DNA of 11,124 nt, taken from JAZLGI01 sp045616225 (GTDB taxonomy: Bacteria > Spirochaetota > Spirochaetia > Sphaerochaetales > Sphaerochaetaceae). Shown here piece by piece: positions 8,875 through 11,124 of the stretch. Location of the stretch: assembly GCA_045616225.1 (NCBI GenBank), contig JAZLGI010000067.1, positions 1-11,124 of the forward strand, read 5' to 3'. The notes below the pieces were generated by a model. It was not told the origin of the DNA, did not search any database, and saw only the letters and a list, made by a program, of their open reading frames with translations. The first letter of the stretch is position 1. Each line of letters starts with the position of its first letter. The translations under genes and the position numbers were made by a program.

Positions 8875-8904
8875 AAAATAGCACCTATTTATTATGAATG
8901 TCAA
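8875..8904 (-). promoter_or_regulatory. Strong promoter of the polysaccharide/envelope operon
   Basis: On the minus strand there is a perfect TTGACA (8899-8904), an 18-bp spacer and TATTTT (8875-8880), predicting transcription from about 8868 with a leader near 47 bases before the ATG at 8821. It is the best promoter in this part of the window and probably drives the following overlapping genes. Confidence 0.65.
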
Positions 8905-8940
8905 TTGAGACTTGAATGCGCTTTGTTAAAGCAATACACT
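8890..8940 (+). promoter_or_regulatory. Candidate promoter elements for the HIT-zinc protein-trpR operon
   Basis: Two alternatives are visible in the divergent gap. TATTAT at 8890-8895 is a good -10 but has no clear -35. TTGAAT (8913-8918), 16 bp, TACACT (8935-8940) is a weaker full promoter that would start at or next to the ATG at 8947, giving a leaderless message. Both overlap or abut the divergent promoter. Confidence 0.3.
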
Positions 8941-8946
8941 AAAACC

Positions 8947-9348
8947 ATGGAAACACTATTTACTAAAATCAACCGTGGAGAAATTCCCGGAACAAAACTG
9001 TATCAGGACAATTATTGCTTTGTAATTTTGGACATAAATCCGGTAGTAAAAGCACATGCTCTTGTCATTGCAAATGAACCTTATGAGGACATGGCATCTT
9101 GCCCTGATGAAGTTCTTTCCCACTTGATTCTTGTTGCAAAAATGGTAGAAAAGAAAATGACTTCTGTCCTTAAATGTGATGGTAGCAATATTATGATTAA
9201 CAATAAGCCGGCATCAGGACAGGAAGTGCCTCATATTCATGTCCATGTTATTCCACGCTATAAAGATGATGGTAAAAAATTTACTATAGAGCATGACAAA
9301 TACTCAGATGGGGAAATGGCACAATTAATTGAGAAATTGAGGTTTTAA
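8947..9348 (+). CDS. HIT-family (histidine triad, Hint-like) nucleotide hydrolase/transferase
   Basis: Small cytoplasmic enzyme of the histidine-triad family; Hint-type members hydrolyse nucleoside phosphoramidates, and the natural substrate here is unknown. The 133-residue protein starts with METLFTKINRGEIPG and contains MINNKPASGQEVPHIHVHVIPRY-type sequence, with the triad His96, His98 and His100 (HIHVHV). Many homologues have a zinc-binding CxxC near the N-terminus (CIFCKI); here the same place reads LFTKI, so that zinc site is absent. The ATG at 8947 matches the family start. An in-frame TTG at 8905 would add 14 unrelated residues. No ribosome binding site is visible before the ATG. First gene of a three-gene operon, overlapping the next start by one base (TAATG). 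Confidence 0.94.
   Translation: METLFTKINRGEIPGTKLYQDNYCFVILDINPVVKAHALVIANEPYEDMASCPDEVLSHLILVAKMVEKKMTSVLKCDGSNIMINNKPASGQEVPHIHVHVIPRYKDDGKKFTIEHDKYSDGEMAQLIEKLRF
9339..9342 (+). promoter_or_regulatory. Ribosome binding site of the cysteine-rich protein gene
   Basis: GAGG five bases before the ATG at 9348, located in the last codons of the HIT gene. Confidence 0.6.
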
Positions 9349-9626
9349 TGGCTAAGTGTCCATATTGTTCAAATTTAGTTACGCTTCCCATAGGTCGTTC
9401 AACAATTTGTCCTTCCTGTAAAAAAGAACTTCACAGTTGTCTTTGTTGCGAATACTACTCTCCTTCAAGTCATTGGGATTGCAGAGAGAACATAAATGAT
9501 CCCGTAACAGACAAAGAAAGAGGAAACTTCTGCGATTTCTTTATGCTCAAAACAAAACCAACAGAAACAAAGAATACCAGCAAGGCAGAAGAAGCAAGGA
9601 AAAAACTGGAGGCACTGTTTGGATAA
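9348..9626 (+). CDS. Small cysteine-rich zinc-ribbon protein, function unknown
   Basis: A 92-residue protein with two CxxC pairs that form a zinc-ribbon-like N-terminus (CPYC at 4-7, CPSC at 21-24). A second cysteine cluster follows (C31, C33, C34), then WDCRE (43-47) and the segment DKERGNFCDFF (55-65). The C-terminal 25 residues are charged and probably helical. The pattern CPYC...CPSC...CxCC...WxCRE...DKxRxNFCDxF appears in small uncharacterised bacterial proteins. Zinc binding is inferred from the cysteines; no enzymatic motif is seen. It sits between the HIT and trpR genes, overlapping the first by one base and the second by eight, so the three products are made from one message. Confidence 0.85.
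   Translation: MAKCPYCSNLVTLPIGRSTICPSCKKELHSCLCCEYYSPSSHWDCRENINDPVTDKERGNFCDFFMLKTKPTETKNTSKAEEARKKLEALFG
9608..9612 (+). promoter_or_regulatory. Ribosome binding site that fixes the TTG start of trpR
   Basis: GGAGG six bases before TTG at 9619, inside the end of the preceding gene. It is the strongest Shine-Dalgarno sequence of this operon and supports the unusual start codon. Confidence 0.8.
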
Positions 9627-9900
9627 TCTTGATGAATTAATTGAAATTTTCACAAACTCAAAAGACAAACAAACAACCAGAAAATTGTTGACCGAAATTC
9701 TGACAAAATCAGAACTTGAAGATCTTGCCAAGAGATGGTTCATATTAAAAGAACTTTACAAAGGAACATCTCAGAGAGACATTGCCAAGGAAATGGAAGT
9801 TTCCCTATGCAAAATTACACGGGGAAGCCGCATTTTAAAACAAGACAATTCAGAATTCAGAAAAATACTGTACGACCTTTTTGATGAAACACATCTATAA
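9619..9900 (+). CDS. trpR: TrpR-type tryptophan-responsive repressor
   Basis: DNA-binding repressor of the Trp repressor family, which binds operators when loaded with L-tryptophan. The 93-residue protein is all-helical, with a helix-turn-helix at about 50-73 (TSQRDIAKEMEV...KITRGSRILK). Aligned by eye with E. coli TrpR, the residues that contact tryptophan are kept: Thr29 (Thr44 in E. coli), Arg39 (Arg54) and Arg68 (Arg84), with the ITRGS core intact. This separates it from the related YerC/YecD group, where I recall ISRAS-like sequence at this place. The start is TTG at 9619, supported by GGAGG, and it overlaps the upstream gene by eight bases. No trp biosynthesis or transport gene is in the window and no CTAG-containing trp-operator-like palindrome was seen near the promoters, so its targets lie elsewhere. 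Confidence 0.88.
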   Translation: MDNLDELIEIFTNSKDKQTTRKLLTEILTKSELEDLAKRWFILKELYKGTSQRDIAKEMEVSLCKITRGSRILKQDNSEFRKILYDLFDETHL

Positions 9901-9929
9901 TTGACACATATAACCAAAATACATAAGAT
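9901..9929 (+). promoter_or_regulatory. Promoter of tRNA-Pro
   Basis: A perfect TTGACA (9901-9906) begins directly after the trpR stop codon. It is followed by an ideal 17-bp spacer and TAAGAT (9924-9929). Transcription would start near 9936, about six bases before the mature tRNA. A 7-bp inverted repeat (AACCAAA 9912-9918, TTTGGTT 9929-9935) overlaps the -10 region. Confidence 0.65.
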
Positions 9930-9941
9930 TTGGTTGTTAAA

Positions 9942-10015
9942 CGGGTAGTAGCGCAGGGGCTTAGCGCATCTGGTTCGGGACCAGAGGGTCGGAGGTTCGA
10001 ATCCTCTCTGCCCGA
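9942..10015 (+). tRNA. tRNA-Pro, anticodon CGG
   Basis: The 74 bases fold into a full cloverleaf: acceptor CGGGTAG with CTGCCCG (one G-U pair), D stem GCGC/GCGC, and anticodon stem TCTGG/CCAGA with loop TTCGGGA, so the anticodon is CGG and it reads CCG proline codons. The variable loop has five bases and the T arm is GGAGG-TTCGAAT-CCTCT. The discriminator base is A. CCA is not encoded (the next bases are GAA), so it must be added after transcription. The last 18 bases (9998-10015) are repeated at 10180-10197. Confidence 0.95.
9998..10015 (+). repeat. 18-bp direct repeat, copy 1 (3' end of tRNA-Pro; att-like)
   Basis: The sequence from the T loop to the discriminator base, CGAATCCTCTCTGCCCGA, recurs exactly at 10180-10197. 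Such exact duplication of a tRNA 3' end is the usual trace of site-specific integration by a tyrosine recombinase. Confidence 0.9.
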
Positions 10016-10179
10016 GAATTAGGATTCGAAGCTTTGCGGTATAACGGCGGTAGCGTAAAATGATATTGTCAAGAACAGCGGAGCTGTTTATCTTGATTCT
10101 TGACAATGTCTTATGAGGACAACTAAGTGTTGTCCGAAGCAAAGTCGGCCATGTAGCCGGACTTCCGGAAGGCAAATGG
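10016..10179 (+). other. 164-bp self-complementary segment between the tRNA-end repeats
   Basis: No credible gene is seen here. The segment is dominated by inverted repeats. A 14-bp stem with one G-U pair (10062-10075 with 10097-10110) encloses a CAGC-GGA-GCTG hairpin (10076-10086). A 7-bp hairpin GGACAAC/GTTGTCC lies at 10117-10135. A GCCAT/ATGGC stem (10148-10152 with 10176-10180) surrounds a CCGG-ACTT-CCGG hairpin (10157-10168). The end sequence AGGATTCG (10021-10028) is complementary to CGAATCCT (10180-10187), which would close the whole structure, and CTTTGC (10032-10037) can pair with GCAAAG (10139-10144). It could be a folded RNA, a REP/MITE-like repeat, or the residue of an integrated element. 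Which of these it is cannot be told from one copy. Confidence 0.6.
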
Positions 10180-10197
10180 CGAATCCTCTCTGCCCGA
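10180..10197 (+). repeat. 18-bp direct repeat, copy 2 (detached tRNA-Pro 3' end)
   Basis: Exact copy of the last 18 bases of tRNA-Pro without any tRNA body in front: the bases before it (AAATGG) do not match the T arm. It would be the distal attachment site of whatever integrated here. Confidence 0.9.
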
Positions 10198-10201
10198 AAC
10201 A

Positions 10202-10213
10202 CCTCTTGTGAGG
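10202..10213 (+). repeat. Short hairpin CCTC-TTGT-GAGG
   Basis: A 4-bp stem with a 4-base loop just behind the second tRNA-end repeat. There is no T-tract after it, so it is not a terminator by itself. Confidence 0.35.
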
Positions 10214-10226
10214 CTTGTAAAAGGGG

Positions 10227-10266
10227 AATTACTGATATACAGATTTTTTTTCATATATCAGTAATT
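10227..10266 (+). repeat. 40-bp palindromic repeat, copy 1
   Basis: Arms AATTACTGATATA and TATATCAGTAATT (13 bp, perfect) flank a 14-base spacer with eight T. The whole 40 bp, spacer included, is identical to 10402-10441. The copy is followed by TTT, so on the plus strand it has the form of an intrinsic terminator. Confidence 0.95.
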
Positions 10267-10269
10267 TTT
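10227..10269 (+). terminator. Possible terminator of the tRNA-Pro transcript
   Basis: A 13-bp AT-rich stem ends in a run of five T (10265-10269), followed by C. The stem has only two G-C pairs and a large loop, so efficiency is uncertain. It is the only terminator-shaped structure downstream of the tRNA. Confidence 0.4.
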
Positions 10270-10401
10270 CTCTGACCAATGCAGTTTCTAAAACAAAAAG
10301 ATACAAAAATCATGGTCATTTTGGTCTTATTCAGGGAACGTAAGACACTGACCGCTCTTTTTTGATTGAAATTGCCTTAATTTTTCAAATAAAACTACTG
10401 T
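10267..10401 (+). other. 135-bp spacer between the two 40-bp palindromes
   Basis: It contains an inverted repeat TGACCA/TGGTCA (10274-10279 with 10313-10318), a 6-bp hairpin GTCTTA/TAAGAC (10324-10329 and 10341-10346), a 28-codon open frame (10279-10365, no ribosome binding site), and near its end a promoter-like TTGAAA (10366-10371), 18 bp, TAAAAC (10390-10395) pointing at the next gene. None of these is conclusive. Confidence 0.35.
10366..10395 (+). promoter_or_regulatory. Possible promoter of the nuclease-like gene
   Basis: TTGAAA and TAAAAC are spaced by 18 bp, and transcription would begin at about 10402, the first base of the second palindrome. The match to consensus is moderate. Confidence 0.3.
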
Positions 10402-10441
10402 AATTACTGATATACAGATTTTTTTTCATATATCAGTAATT
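10402..10441 (+). repeat. 40-bp palindromic repeat, copy 2
   Basis: Identical to 10227-10266. Here the arms extend to 15 bp (GT before, AC after). It is not followed by a T-tract, so it is not a terminator. It lies ten bases before the ribosome binding site of the next gene, where a hairpin or a bound protein could affect expression. Confidence 0.95.
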
Positions 10442-10451
10442 ACTATTGTAC

Positions 10452-10456
10452 AGGAG
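10452..10456 (+). promoter_or_regulatory. Ribosome binding site of the nuclease-like gene
   Basis: AGGAG with a five-base spacer before the ATG at 10462; it supports this start. Confidence 0.75.
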
Positions 10457-10461
10457 TTCCC

Positions 10462-11124
10462 ATGGATCTTATAGACCAGCAAAATGCACTTGTTTCCATT
10501 ATCAGCAAAGCAAAGAGAAACCTTTCTAATTTATCTGAAGATAAACTGCAGATTTCTTCTAGCCACAACACAATACAGTTCTGCGTAGTTCATAAAGATG
10601 GCACCAGAACTTATTTGCAAAAAGACAACAAACAAATATTAAAAGTTCTTGCGAAAAAATACTACGCAGAGCATGTTCTTAAGAAAGCATTAACTATGAA
10701 AACAAGAATTGACCATTTTTTTCAATTTTACAATTTCAAAGAAGTACTGGATGTTTTTGAAAATATGCCTGAAGAAATAAAAGAATTGATAGTACCTTTT
10801 GAGATTTCTGACAAACAATTTGCTGAACAATGGGCAAAACAACAATATCAAACAAAGGGCATTACCCCTGGAGAAACCTATTACATAACTGAAAACGGAG
10901 AAAAAGTCCGCTCAAAATCAGAACTGACAATTGCCAATAAACTGTACTCAAAAGGGATAAAATATCGTTACGAACAACCTCTCTATCTAAAAAACTACGG
11001 CACTGTTTATCCTGACTTTACAATTTTAAATGCTCAAACAAGAGAAGAAATAATCTGGGAACACTTCGGATTAATGGACAATCCAGAATATGTACAAAAT
11101 AGTCTGAAAAAACTACAGACTTAT
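10462..11124 (+). CDS. PD-(D/E)XK-nuclease-like protein, 3' end beyond the window
   Basis: An open frame of 221 codons from an ATG with a good AGGAG to the end of the window, with no stop. The first ~130 residues are mostly helical and not recognised beyond being conserved in hypothetical proteins of gut bacteria. From ~145 the sequence resembles a PD-(D/E)XK nuclease core: RSKSE (150-154) with Glu154, YRYEQPL (168-174), YPDFTI (183-188) with the Pro-Asp pair, and IIWEHFGLMD (197-206) with Glu200. A very similar SKSE...YE...PDFTI...WEHFG(M)MD pattern is known from uncharacterised proteins and resembles nuclease-like parts of some superfamily I helicases. The lysine usually two residues after the second acid is replaced (EHF), so catalysis is uncertain, although Lys216 and Lys217 follow. 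The preceding twin palindromes and tRNA scar suggest an accessory gene. Confidence 0.65.
   Translation, partial: MDLIDQQNALVSIISKAKRNLSNLSEDKLQISSSHNTIQFCVVHKDGTRTYLQKDNKQILKVLAKKYYAEHVLKKALTMKTRIDHFFQFYNFKEVLDVFENMPEEIKELIVPFEISDKQFAEQWAKQQYQTKGITPGETYYITENGEKVRSKSELTIANKLYSKGIKYRYEQPLYLKNYGTVYPDFTILNAQTREEIIWEHFGLMDNPEYVQNSLKKLQTY

Noticed and set aside
9465..9743. 92-codon open frame on the minus strand
   Set aside because: Fully antisense to the cysteine-rich protein and trpR genes, which have clear start signals and family motifs.
10016..10197. Integron attC-type recombination site
   Set aside because: The hairpins lack the paired RYYYAAC and GTTRRRY core sites; GTTGTCC and GGACAAC do not fit, and no integron gene is near.
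10180..10197. Second tRNA gene or tRNA pseudogene
   Set aside because: Only the 18 terminal bases match. No D arm, anticodon arm or acceptor 5' strand can be found in the preceding 60 bases.
9771..10202. 143-codon open frame on the minus strand across trpR, the tRNA and the hairpin element
   Set aside because: Its GFEPPTLWSRTRCAKPLRY part is the well-known product of reading a tRNA gene backwards. The rest is antisense to trpR and to inverted repeats, with no ribosome binding site.
10227..10441. CRISPR array
   Set aside because: Only two repeats with a 135-bp spacer, and strongly palindromic; no cas gene in the window.
10227..10441. Hairpin telomere (telomere-resolvase) sites as in Borrelia
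   Set aside because: The palindromes have a 14-base unpaired centre, occur twice inside continuous sequence, and nothing indicates a linear replicon end.

Overview
The window looks like chromosomal DNA of a spirochaete, most probably a host-associated Treponema. The pointers are AT-rich DNA, an outer-membrane (diderm) gene content with two beta-barrel proteins, frequent TTG/GTG starts, and a tRNA gene without an encoded CCA. This assignment rests on pattern recognition, not on a search.

Left part (50-8821, all minus strand): a tightly packed surface-polysaccharide and envelope gene set. In transcription order it is a SurA/PpiD-like membrane-anchored chaperone, a small Omp85-like outer-membrane protein with one POTRA-like domain, a GT4 glycosyltransferase, a Wzi-family capsule-assembly barrel, a GT2 glycosyltransferase, and, after a short gap with its own possible promoter, a polyprenyl glycosylphosphotransferase (the initiating enzyme of polysaccharide repeat synthesis). 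Genes 1 to 5 are separated by 24 bases or less, or overlap by ATGA, and a strong promoter (TTGACA, 18 bp, TATTTT) sits upstream of the first. The arrangement couples outer-membrane protein assembly factors to making and attaching a surface glycan.

Middle part (8947-9900, plus strand): a divergent three-gene operon with overlapping reading frames: a HIT-family nucleotide hydrolase/transferase, a small cysteine-rich zinc-binding protein, and a true TrpR-type tryptophan repressor that starts with TTG behind a strong ribosome binding site.

Right part (9901-11124): a tRNA-Pro(CGG) gene with a good promoter. It is followed by a duplication of the last 18 bases of the tRNA enclosing a 164-bp, highly self-complementary segment. 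Next come two identical 40-bp palindromic hairpins 135 bp apart, and then an incomplete gene for a PD-(D/E)XK-nuclease-like protein running off the end. This is the most unusual part of the window: it looks like an integration-scarred tRNA locus at the edge of an accessory region.
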